A DNA stretch of 64,000 nucleotides from Shewanella oncorhynchi. Lineage in GTDB: Bacteria; Pseudomonadota; Gammaproteobacteria; Enterobacterales; Shewanellaceae. A program made the position numbers and the translations under genes. Under the pieces are notes generated by a model. It was not told the origin of the DNA and made no database searches. It saw only the letters and a program-made list of their open reading frames with translations. Below, piece after piece: positions 56,703 through 64,000 of the stretch; the stretch's first letter is position 1, and each line of letters begins with the position of its first letter. The stretch is taken from positions 310,001 through 374,000 of the forward strand of contig NZ_JABAEB010000005.1 of the NCBI RefSeq assembly GCF_012584455.1. Reading direction: 5' to 3'.

Positions 56703-58607
56703 GTGACCGAGCCGACACACGAACTCGCCAAATCTTCCGAACCCATTAAAGCGGGGGCTGAGCCATTGCCCGAAAAGTTAATTCCAGTCACGTCTACAAC
56801 AAGCGCTGATACATCAAAGGCTAAATGGACCTCGGCGCAGCAAAGATCGGTATTGCCTTGGATTATGGGTTTTCTTAAACCCTACAAACTGAAAGTTGTC
56901 GCGGCGATTATCTGCTTGATGATAGGGTCGCTCGCTTGGTTATCATTGGGCCAAGGTGTGCGCTTGATGGTCGATGAAGGCTTTGTAAGGGATAATGCGC
57001 AGCGGCTGAATGAAATCATACTGTTAGTGCTCGGAATTACCGCCGTCAGTGGCACAGCTGTGTTTTGCCGCTTCTACTTGATGACTTGGCTTGGCGAGCG
57101 GGTCAGCGCCGATATTCGTCTCACTGTTTACAATCAACTGCTTAAACTTTCTCCCGCCTTTTACGCTAAGGTGCGCACCGGTGAAGTGATCTCCCGTTTT
57201 ACCGCCGATTCTACTTTGCTACAAACTGTGGTGGGTTCGAGTCTTTCCATGGCGCTGCGCTCTAGCGTAACTGTGCTTGGTGGTTTAGTCATGATGGGTA
57301 TCACTAGCGTTAAGATGACATTGCTGGTGTTGTTGGCGGTGCCCTTAGTGTTAGGGCCGGTGATCTTTTTTGGTCGCAAAGTCCGTACGCTGGCGCGAGA
57401 AAGCCAAGATAGGGTTGCTGATCTCGGCGCTTATGTTGATGAAACACTTCATGAAATTCATACGGTACAAGCCTATGGGCATGAAGATAAAGACCGTAGC
57501 TTGTTCAATCGCCGCGTCGAAGATGTCATGTCTGCGGCCAGTGGCCGGATCCGTTACCGTGCCTTATTGATCTCAACCGTGATGTTTTTAAGTATCGCCG
57601 CAATTGCTATGGTGACTTGGGTCGGTGCCCACGATGTGATGGCGGGTAAGATGACGGGCGGTGAGTTATCTGCCTTTATGTTTTACGCTGTGATGGTTGC
57701 GGGCGCAGTGGCGACCATTAGCGAAGTGATAGGCGAAATTCAGCGGGCTTCTGGCGCCGCCGAACGTTTAATCGAACTGGCTGAAACACAAGTGGATATT
57801 CCCGTTGCAACTCATCCTGTGAGTTTACCCGCCAAGGTCAGTGGCGAGTTAATGATTGAAGGGCTCAATTTTGCCTATCCAGAGCATGATGCCTTAGTGC
57901 TAAAACAGCTCAATATGGCTATTGCCGCGGGTGAGCGGGTTGCCTTAGTCGGGCCAAGTGGCGCGGGTAAAAGTACCTTGTTCCAGTTATTGCAACGCTT
58001 TTATGTGCCTAGCGCTGGCAGTATTCGACTGGAAGGTATTGATATTGCAAATCTTCTTCCGCAGGAGTTGCGGTCGCAGTTTGCTCTAGTGCCGCAGGAC
58101 TCGGTGATTTTTGCGACTAGCGTACTTGAAAACGTGCGTTATGGTCGAGTCGATGCCACCGAGCAAGAAGTGATAGATGCCTGTATTGCGGCCCGTGCCC
58201 ACGAGTTTATTAGCGAGTTTACTGAAGGTTATCAAACCTATTTAGGTGAGCGTGGTGTGCGGCTTTCTGGTGGACAAAAGCAACGTATTGCCATTGCGCG
58301 GGCGATTTTAGCCAACAGACCGATATTGTTACTCGATGAAGCGACCAGCGCTTTAGATGCGGTAAGCGAGCAGAAAGTGAAGCAAGCGCTGGATGTATTG
58401 ATGGCGGGTAAAACGACTTTGATTATTGCTCACCGTTTATCGACGGTAATCAATGCCGATAGGATTTTTGTGTTTGATAAGGGCGAGATTGTCGCCAGCG
58501 GTCGCCACCAAGAGCTGATGCAATCTAATGCGTTATATCGTGAATTTGCCAGTCTGCAATTGTTAACCGAAGAGGCCAATGCCAGCGCCTTGAATGAGAC
58601 CATTTAG
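56703..58607 (+). CDS. ABC exporter, fused transmembrane and ATPase domains
   Basis: 634 residues from GTG 56703, with CAAGGA eight bases upstream; ATG 56694 is too close to it. A 60-residue cytosolic tail precedes six membrane helices (about 70-330). The NBD carries GPSGAGKST, LSGGQKQRIAIARAI, ILLLDEATSALD and the switch His IAHRLST. It is a homodimeric type IV exporter of the MsbA/LmrA branch. Substrate unknown (lipid, drug or peptide). It is not linked to lpxK here, so MsbA itself is unlikely. Confidence 0.9.
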   Translation: MTEPTHELAKSSEPIKAGAEPLPEKLIPVTSTTSADTSKAKWTSAQQRSVLPWIMGFLKPYKLKVVAAIICLMIGSLAWLSLGQGVRLMVDEGFVRDNAQRLNEIILLVLGITAVSGTAVFCRFYLMTWLGERVSADIRLTVYNQLLKLSPAFYAKVRTGEVISRFTADSTLLQTVVGSSLSMALRSSVTVLGGLVMMGITSVKMTLLVLLAVPLVLGPVIFFGRKVRTLARESQDRVADLGAYVDETLHEIHTVQAYGHEDKDRSLFNRRVEDVMSAASGRIRYRALLISTVMFLSIAAIAMVTWVGAHDVMAGKMTGGELSAFMFYAVMVAGAVATISEVIGEIQRASGAAERLIELAETQVDIPVATHPVSLPAKVSGELMIEGLNFAYPEHDALVLKQLNMAIAAGERVALVGPSGAGKSTLFQLLQRFYVPSAGSIRLEGIDIANLLPQELRSQFALVPQDSVIFATSVLENVRYGRVDATEQEVIDACIAARAHEFISEFTEGYQTYLGERGVRLSGGQKQRIAIARAILANRPILLLDEATSALDAVSEQKVKQALDVLMAGKTTLIIAHRLSTVINADRIFVFDKGEIVASGRHQELMQSNALYREFASLQLLTEEANASALNETI

Positions 58608-58617
58608 GTAAAATAAA

Positions 58618-58664
58618 ACCCAGTCGCTAGCTGAAACGCTCAGGCTAGCTTACTGGGTCTTTTA
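58618..58664. terminator. Bidirectional terminator between the ABC exporter and fadD-like gene
   Basis: ACCCAGT / ACTGGGT outer stem with an inner GCTAGC / GCTAGC, then CTTTTATT; on the minus strand GGGTTTTATT. Confidence 0.8.
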
Positions 58665-58704
58665 TTGTGTTTTTGTTTCTTAGCTTTGCCTTTAAATGCG
58701 TTTT

Positions 58705-60306
58705 TTAAGCTTTATCTTTTAGCTCGCGGCGCAGAATTTTGCCGACGGTACTTTTAGGTAATTGCGCCATAAATTCAATGACTTTTGGCAATTTATAGGC
58801 GGTTAACTGCTCGCGGCAATAGGTTAGAATGGCCTCTTTAGCCTGTTGATGATCTTGGCTATCATCCTTAAGCACGATAAAGGCTTTAACCGCTTCGCCC
58901 GAGTGTTCATCTTTTACTCCCACCACGGCGCATTCGATCACATTAGGGTGGCTCGCTAGGACGTTTTCCACTTCGTTGGGATAGACATTAAAACCTGAGA
59001 CTATGATCATATCTTTTTTACGATCAACTATTTGGTGGAAACCTTCCGCTGTTGCTATGGCAATATCCCCAGTTTTGAAGAAGCCATCTTGAGTCATAGC
59101 ATTGGCGGTTTCCTGCGGATTATTCCAATATCCCCGCATGACTTGTGGGCCGCGTGCGGCTAATTCTCCGGCCTTACCTAAGGGCACTTCAATGTCGTTT
59201 TCATCTAAGAGTTTAACCTCAGTGCCAATCACAGGTTTACCAATAGTGCCTAGTTTTTGATAACCGGGTGCATTGAGTGAAATCACCGGCGAAGTTTCAG
59301 ATAGCCCATAACCTTCACTGATTATGTTGCCTGTCGTCTGTTGCCAAATGTTGGCCGCCGCGGCTGTCAGTGCTGTGCCGCCCGAGATGGTGATTTTTAA
59401 ATGGCTAAAATCGAGTGCTTTAAACTCGGGTTGATGGCATAGGGCGACAAACAGAGTATTGAGTCCTGCAAATCCAGTGAAGGGATATTTGGCGAGTGTC
59501 TTAATTAAGCCGCTAATATCCCGTGGATTTGGAATTAATACCGAGCAGCCGCCACACTCGAAATACAGCACTAAGTTCACCATAAACGCATAAATATGGT
59601 AAATCGGTAGCGGTGCAACGAAGATATCTTCCCCTTCGGTGATCACGCTCGCGATGCGGGATTTTACCTGCGCCGCATTAGCGAGCATATTGCCGTGGGT
59701 CAACATGGCACCTTTAGATAATCCAGTGGTGCCGCCCGTATATTGCAACGCCGAGAGGTCGTCGAGATTTGAGATAAATCGGCTAAAGGGGAGTTCTGCC
59801 CCTTGTTTTAAAATTTGGCAAAACTCCACATTCTTCAGGCCTGTCTTAGGCTGTACGTGCGGATCGATCAAATCTAAAGGGTGGGTTGAAATGACGTATT
59901 CTATTTTGGTGCTGTCGATGACTTTGGCTAAGGTCGGTAATAGATCGGATAACACCACGATCGCTTTGGCACCTGAATCATTGAACTGATGGATGAGCTC
60001 ACGTTCGGTATATAGGGGATTAGTGTTAACTAAGATAAGCCCAGCCCTGATTGCGCCGTAGGCTGCGATGACAAATTGGGTGATATTAGGCAATTGAATG
60101 GCGATGCGATCGCCCGGTTTGAGTGTGGTCTTATTTTGTAAATAGGCGGCAAAGTAACGAGAATCGCGTTCTATCTCGTTAAAACTGCTGGTTTTACCGA
60201 GACAGGCATAGGCGGGTTTATCACCGTAACGCAGGCTGGTTTTCTCGATCAGATCGACCAGTGATGAGTAGTTTAGTTTGAGTTGAGAGTCTTGATCGTA
60301 TGCCAT
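58705..60306 (-). CDS. fadD: Long-chain acyl-CoA synthetase, FadD-like
   Basis: 533 residues, ANL superfamily: ATP motif YTGGTTGLSKGAMLTHGN, GYGLSETSPVISLN, the hinge VDRKKDMIIVSGFNVYPNEVE, and the catalytic Lys near the end (KSTVGKILRRELKD). Close to E. coli FadD (561 aa) in the NVEF-type and AYGAIRAGLILVNTNPLYTERELIHQFNDSGA segments. It activates fatty acids for beta-oxidation or lipid synthesis. Shewanella have several FadD-type ligases, so paralogue identity is not settled. Confidence 0.88.
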   Translation of the reverse strand: MAYDQDSQLKLNYSSLVDLIEKTSLRYGDKPAYACLGKTSSFNEIERDSRYFAAYLQNKTTLKPGDRIAIQLPNITQFVIAAYGAIRAGLILVNTNPLYTERELIHQFNDSGAKAIVVLSDLLPTLAKVIDSTKIEYVISTHPLDLIDPHVQPKTGLKNVEFCQILKQGAELPFSRFISNLDDLSALQYTGGTTGLSKGAMLTHGNMLANAAQVKSRIASVITEGEDIFVAPLPIYHIYAFMVNLVLYFECGGCSVLIPNPRDISGLIKTLAKYPFTGFAGLNTLFVALCHQPEFKALDFSHLKITISGGTALTAAAANIWQQTTGNIISEGYGLSETSPVISLNAPGYQKLGTIGKPVIGTEVKLLDENDIEVPLGKAGELAARGPQVMRGYWNNPQETANAMTQDGFFKTGDIAIATAEGFHQIVDRKKDMIIVSGFNVYPNEVENVLASHPNVIECAVVGVKDEHSGEAVKAFIVLKDDSQDHQQAKEAILTYCREQLTAYKLPKVIEFMAQLPKSTVGKILRRELKDKA

Positions 60307-60811
60307 GCTGAACTACCTCAAAGATGATGTTTATTAGTTGTTATTATTTTGGAGTTAAACAGGTGTTTAGATTAGAGGGTGTTAGCACTAGAGGTCAATG
60401 CTTATCGCGAAAAACATCTTTATGCCAATAACGGTATCTTTATGTAACAAATAGTATTTTTACTCTAAAGCTGAGTGCTTAACTATAGCTTAGTTATCTA
60501 ATGAACCACAAAACCTAAATAAGAGTTGAAGGAAAGACAATTTAAAATTTGTAACCGTTATGTTTCTAAGGATTAAGATTGAATCTGCTCAATTTGCTTT
60601 GTCTATGCGCCGTTTAACGGGGAAATTTTCAGCTTTGTAGGTGTTTAAGGTTTGATTCCGATGTATGAGACGTTAAAGATCAGGTTGTCATTTGGGGATG
60701 AACTTCTGCCTTTAACCGGCGCTTGAGTTGATTCCTCAAGCGCCGATTGGGTAGTTAATTTGATGATGACCAATGTTACGGTAACTCATATTAAGCGCTA
60801 AAAGCTTAGTG
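60307..60811. other. Intergenic region upstream of fadD-like gene
   Basis: About 500 bases. A strong palindromic stem CGGCGCTTGAG / CTCAAGCGCCG (60717-60727 with 60735-60745) without a T-run lies near the 3' end of ccoG. No convincing FadR or PsrA operator was identified, and no gene was found; a 26-codon ORF at 60560 has no ribosome site. Confidence 0.5.
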
Positions 60812-62284
60812 CTAAGGACTGAAGAATCCGGTTTCTTGGCTTACTTGTTGTGTTGGCTGTTTAACATCCGTCACCGAGAATTGGATAATTTTGCGCCCCG
60901 AGGGGATGGCATCCTTATCGGCTAATACTGTGACGGGATAGTCCACTTGTTCACCCGCTGCCAAGGTAATAATAGGATCGGCAATCAAGCTAAAGGGCAT
61001 TTCACTGTCGACGGCGAGTTGATACTGCTTAGTATCTTGCGTCTTGTTGCGGATCTTTAGCTGATAGGTATTTTCAACTTTATTATCCGAGGTTTCACGG
61101 TACAAGCTTTGGCGATCACGGATCACGTTAAGCTGGATCTCGCTGCGGCTATTTAAGTCTAACCCTATGACGATAAACATGATAATGACCGCTGCACCGT
61201 AGCCTAAGAAACGCGGCGAGCGCCAATAGGAGTAATTCACTCCCTTAAGATCATTTTCACTCATATAGCCGATAAGATTCTGCTTGTAATCGAACTTCAA
61301 CATAGTCTCATTACAGGCATCGACACAGGCGCCGCAGTTGATGCACTCATATTGCAAGCCGTTACGAATATCTATCCCTGTTGGGCAAACTTCGACACAC
61401 AAATTACAGTCAACACAGTCACCTAAAGTATGGTCATCTTGATTGTTCTCTTGTTTACGTTTGCGAGGGCCACGGGCTTCACCGCGCTGTGCATCATAGG
61501 TCACGGTTTTAGTGTTGGCATCAAACATCACTGCTTGGAAACGTGAATAGGGGCAGCAATGTAAGCACATTTGCTCGCGCATCCAGCCCGCATTGAGATA
61601 AGTACAAATGGCGAAAAACCACACCCAGCTTGTCACCCAGAAGCTGGCATTACCCGTCAATATGTCCACATAAAGTTCGCGGGCGGGAATAAAATAACCG
61701 ATAAAACCACAGCCAGTGAGCAGAGCTGTTAGACCCCAAAGTAAGTGTTTTGCACTTCTTTTACCGATTTTACTGCTAGACCAAGGGGCTTTGTCGAGCT
61801 GCTTACGTTTATTACTGCTGCCTTCGATGCGCGTTTCTATCCACACATAGATAAAGGTCCACGCTGTTTGTGGGCAAAGGTAACCGCACCAAACACGGCC
61901 CCAAAATACGGTAATGAAAAACAGACCGAAGGCGGCGGCGATAAAAATCCATGCCAGCAAGGTAAAGTCCTGTGGCCAGAGCGTGATACCAAAGAAAAAA
62001 AACTGTTGTTGGCTGATATCTAACAGTATTGCTTGGCGGCCATCAATAGAGATAAACGGCAAGGCGAAAAACATCACGATCAATAGGCTATTCATCATGG
62101 TTCGCAGGCGCTGAAAATCACCTTTTTGCTCACGGAAATGGATATTGCCAGAGGGGAGACGACTCTTTGCTGCGGTTTCAGTAGAGAGGTTTTTAACCGG
62201 AATGTGTAGCTCTACTGAGGCAGGTTTCGCGCCCACACTCTTATTTACACTTGGAGAATTTGGGGTAACTTCGCTCTTGGGCAT
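60812..62284 (-). CDS. ccoG: Cytochrome cbb3 oxidase assembly factor CcoG (RdxA/FixG)
   Basis: 490 residues from ATG 62284 (AGGA upstream); a TTG 24 codons earlier is rejected. Membrane helices precede FWGRVWCGYLCPQTAWTFIYVW, and a third helix group precedes QMCLHCCPYSRFQAVMFDANT. Two 4Fe-4S clusters lie in DCVDCNLCVEVCPTGIDIRNG and CINCGACVDACNETM. The C-terminal Ig-like domain is about 390-490. CcoG reduces Cu(II) to Cu(I) for CcoN copper insertion. No ccoNOQP or ccoI genes are in the window. A sigma54 promoter and palindromic sites lie upstream. Confidence 0.93.
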   Translation of the reverse strand: MPKSEVTPNSPSVNKSVGAKPASVELHIPVKNLSTETAAKSRLPSGNIHFREQKGDFQRLRTMMNSLLIVMFFALPFISIDGRQAILLDISQQQFFFFGITLWPQDFTLLAWIFIAAAFGLFFITVFWGRVWCGYLCPQTAWTFIYVWIETRIEGSSNKRKQLDKAPWSSSKIGKRSAKHLLWGLTALLTGCGFIGYFIPARELYVDILTGNASFWVTSWVWFFAICTYLNAGWMREQMCLHCCPYSRFQAVMFDANTKTVTYDAQRGEARGPRKRKQENNQDDHTLGDCVDCNLCVEVCPTGIDIRNGLQYECINCGACVDACNETMLKFDYKQNLIGYMSENDLKGVNYSYWRSPRFLGYGAAVIIMFIVIGLDLNSRSEIQLNVIRDRQSLYRETSDNKVENTYQLKIRNKTQDTKQYQLAVDSEMPFSLIADPIITLAAGEQVDYPVTVLADKDAIPSGRKIIQFSVTDVKQPTQQVSQETGFFSP

Positions 62285-62323
62285 AAAGGGTCCTAACGGC
62301 TTAAATAAGATTCGCCTCCCTAT

Positions 62324-62341
62324 AGCAAGCGCTAGGCCAAG
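62324..62341 (-). promoter_or_regulatory. Candidate sigma54 (-24/-12) promoter for ccoG
   Basis: On the minus strand, TTGGCCTAGCGCTTGCT. It has TGGC and TTGC with GG and GC separated by exactly ten bases, the purine at position r and W after TTGC, matching YTGGCACGrNNNTTGCW except in the ACG part. The predicted transcript starts near 62313, about 29 bases before the ccoG ATG. Confidence 0.7.
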
Positions 62342-62402
62342 TTTTGAATGATTCAACCTTATGATATATATGGTTATTTTGTGATTAAAGCCAGATAAAG
62401 AT

Positions 62403-62433
62403 CACGATATATCACACATTGGCGATATATCGC
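62403..62433 (-). promoter_or_regulatory. Two GATATATC palindromes (candidate enhancers) upstream of ccoG
   Basis: CACGATATATCAC (core 62406-62413) and the perfect GCGATATATCGC (62422-62433), centres 18 bases apart. They lie about 65-95 bases upstream of the -24 element. The same core occurs upstream of the adjacent activator gene. Confidence 0.65.
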
Positions 62434-62456
62434 GTTTTTAGTGTGCTCGTTTTGAA

Positions 62457-63917
62457 TTAGATTTCACTCGATTGACGCTGGATCCCCAGTTTTTTCATTC
62501 GCGATCTCAGTGTACTTGCGGGCACACCGAGGACATTCGCTGCGCCGAGTGGGCCAGATATGCGCCAGTTTAAGCGCTTAAGGGTTTGTTCTATATGCAG
62601 CGCTTCCGCTTCCGCTAAGGTTTGCCCTTGGGTTTGAGCTAAGGGATTATTGCTCGGCATAGCGTGGATCTGCAGAATATCTCCTTGGGATAGAATGGCT
62701 TCGCGTTCGAGGATATTTTGCAGTTCGCGCACATTGCCCGGCCAAGTATAAGCCATGAGTTTTTGTAGCCCTTTTTGGCTCACTCCACGAATTTTTTTAC
62801 CTAGCTTACGATTCAAGTTGTGCAGAATATGGCTGACGAGTTCGGGAATATCTTCGATTCTTGCGCGCAGTGGTGGTACTTGAATAGGGAATACATTCAA
62901 ACGGTAATAGAGATCCATCCTAAATAATCCCTGTTCGACTCGCTTGAGTAAATCGTGGTGACTGGCGGCGACTAAGCGAATATCCACTTGAATGGTTTCG
63001 CTGCCACCGAGACGTTCAAAGGATTGTTCTTGGATGACTCGCAGTAGTTTTGATTGGGCTTCTAAACTGAGTTCAGCGACTTCGTCGAGGAACAGTGTGC
63101 CTTGATGAGCAAGTTCGAAGCGACCTTTACGGCGGCTCGTGGCGCCAGTAAATGCCCCCTTCTCGTGACCAAAGAGTTCACTTTCTAGTAAAGATGCCGA
63201 AAACGCGGCACAGTTGACACTGATCATGGGTTTATCTTTGCGGCGACTGAGCTGATGTAAGTTACGGGCAACGAGTTCTTTTCCTGTGCCATTTTCACCA
63301 CAAATGAGCACAGTACTGTCGGTATTGGCCACCATGTGCAATTGCTGGATCATATGGCGGATCACTGTACTGGCACCCGAAATATCCACATCACCCGTTT
63401 TGTCTGCCAACTCTGCCTGTAGATAATGATTTTCAGAGGCGAGTCGCTCCGAGAGTGCTTGTACTTGGGCTAGGGCTTGGCGTAATGACTGCTCTGTTTG
63501 TTTTTGAATACTAATGTCGCGAAATATCGCGACTACGCCAATCAGTTGATTGTCACGGTAAACAGGGGTGGAACTGTAATGAACGGGGAAGCTACTGCCA
63601 TCTTTACGCCAAAATACATCGTGGGTGATTTCTCGGGTGATCCCATCCTTTAAGGTGTTGTAAATTGGACAATCCTCTTGGGGATAATGACTGCCATCTG
63701 CATGACTGTGATGATGGCAGTTATGGATGTTTTTACCGAGTAGCTCTTCATTCTTCCAACCCGTCATACGTTCGGCTGCCGGATTGATAAACACCGCATT
63801 ACCGCTTAAATCAAATCCATAAATACCTTCGCCGACAGCGTTGAGCAGTAACTGGTTTTCCGGTAAGAAATGCTTATCTATCGATTTTTCATTATTGACT
63901 GAAATCTTATTGGTCAT
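62457..63917 (-). CDS. Sigma54-dependent activator with PAS sensor (Fis-type)
   Basis: 486 residues. A PAS domain (about 20-135) contains an unusual His/Cys-rich patch [18 protein letters not shown] coiled coil (about 138-172) follows. The AAA+ domain (about 180-410) has Walker A GENGTGKE, the sigma54-contacting GAFTGA in [15 protein letters not shown], and Walker B GTLFLDEV. The C-terminal Fis-type HTH (about 440-486, [27 protein letters not shown]) binds DNA. There is no receiver domain, so it senses through PAS. It lies directly upstream of ccoG on the same strand and is the best candidate for binding the GATATATC sites. Confidence 0.9.
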   Translation of the reverse strand: MTNKISVNNEKSIDKHFLPENQLLLNAVGEGIYGFDLSGNAVFINPAAERMTGWKNEELLGKNIHNCHHHSHADGSHYPQEDCPIYNTLKDGITREITHDVFWRKDGSSFPVHYSSTPVYRDNQLIGVVAIFRDISIQKQTEQSLRQALAQVQALSERLASENHYLQAELADKTGDVDISGASTVIRHMIQQLHMVANTDSTVLICGENGTGKELVARNLHQLSRRKDKPMISVNCAAFSASLLESELFGHEKGAFTGATSRRKGRFELAHQGTLFLDEVAELSLEAQSKLLRVIQEQSFERLGGSETIQVDIRLVAASHHDLLKRVEQGLFRMDLYYRLNVFPIQVPPLRARIEDIPELVSHILHNLNRKLGKKIRGVSQKGLQKLMAYTWPGNVRELQNILEREAILSQGDILQIHAMPSNNPLAQTQGQTLAEAEALHIEQTLKRLNWRISGPLGAANVLGVPASTLRSRMKKLGIQRQSSEI

Positions 63918-63970
63918 CTGTCTTACTCTGGTTTTGGCGGTATTTTCTGAGTATACCTTAAGTACTGTGA

Positions 63971-63984
63971 CGCGATATATCGTG
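63971..63984 (-). promoter_or_regulatory. GATATATC palindrome upstream of the activator gene
   Basis: CGCGATATATCGTG, core 63974-63981, centred about 60 bases upstream of the activator start at 63917. It has the same core as the two sites before ccoG, suggesting autoregulation. The window ends 16 bases beyond it. Confidence 0.6.
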
Positions 63985-64000
63985 TTTTTGATTGTGCCCT

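Noticed and set aside
60307..60420. FadR/PsrA operator before the fadD-like gene
   Set aside because: No segment matched the consensus well enough to report.
60560..60640. 26-codon ORF in the fadD upstream region
   Set aside because: No ribosome site and no recognisable pattern; probably chance.
60717..60745. Palindromic stem taken as ccoG terminator
   Set aside because: The stem is strong but neither side has a T-run; left unassigned.

Overview
The window is chromosomal DNA of a gammaproteobacterium, most probably Shewanella. I infer this from the gene set rather than from any search: a complete Na+-pumping NADH:quinone reductase operon with its own apbE and nqrM, a CIO-type cytochrome bd oxidase, a hugA/hutX/hutZ/hmuTUV/tonB-exbBD haem cluster, three methyl-accepting chemotaxis proteins, luxS, and a MetJ-controlled NhaC-type transporter. 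No rRNA, tRNA, CRISPR array, insertion sequence or prophage was seen. The gene content is mostly core-type, and the novelty is mainly in regulation and small genes.

Layout. 1-8.4 kb: a chemoreceptor cut by the left edge, an OprB-type porin, an RluF-like pseudouridine synthase, a DUF998 membrane protein, a NhaC-family (MetT-type) transporter behind a MetJ operator, a cytoplasmic ApbE paralogue and a second chemoreceptor. 8.5-12 kb: a DMT exporter divergent from an AraC regulator, two very small ORFs and a Rnk-like protein. 12.2-17.9 kb: a cyanide-insensitive-type bd oxidase (cydA-cydB plus a 44-aa DUF2474 subunit), a MocR regulator, and O-acetylhomoserine sulfhydrylase behind a tandem MetJ operator. 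18-25.8 kb: a giant DUF2339 membrane protein, rlmG divergent from an AlkB-type dioxygenase, bolA, an orphan TRAP binding lipoprotein and luxS. 25.9-38.1 kb: a TonB-dependent receptor, nqrABCDEF-apbE-nqrM, a tandem bacterioferritin pair behind an FNR/EtrA box, and dinB behind a LexA box. 38.1-47.5 kb: LysR/DMT divergent pair, a chemoreceptor with a neighbouring secreted PDC-like protein, divergent pepD and M17 peptidase genes, then a structured leader with a 32-aa ORF and an sRNA-like terminated tail. 47.6-56.5 kb: haem uptake regulon (hmuVUT, exbD, exbB and tonB on minus; hugA, hutX and hutZ on plus) around a Fur-like site. 56.7-64 kb: an ABC exporter, a FadD-type ligase, ccoG, and a PAS-AAA-Fis sigma54 activator.

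How parts connect. Respiration and its cofactors dominate: Nqr with its flavin transferase and maturation factor, the alternative bd oxidase, and CcoG for cbb3 oxidase assembly. Iron and haem acquisition (hug/hmu/tonB) and storage (two complementary bacterioferritin subunits) form a second theme, and MetJ-controlled methionine supply a third.

The observation I would follow first is at 62.3-64 kb. The palindrome GCGATATATCGC and a close variant lie upstream of a good sigma54 promoter for ccoG, and a third variant lies upstream of the adjacent sigma54 activator gene. This suggests a self-contained, autoregulated sigma54 circuit controlling cbb3 oxidase assembly. Second is the 46.2-46.65 kb locus, where consecutive stem-loops present GGA in their loops ahead of a tiny ORF.
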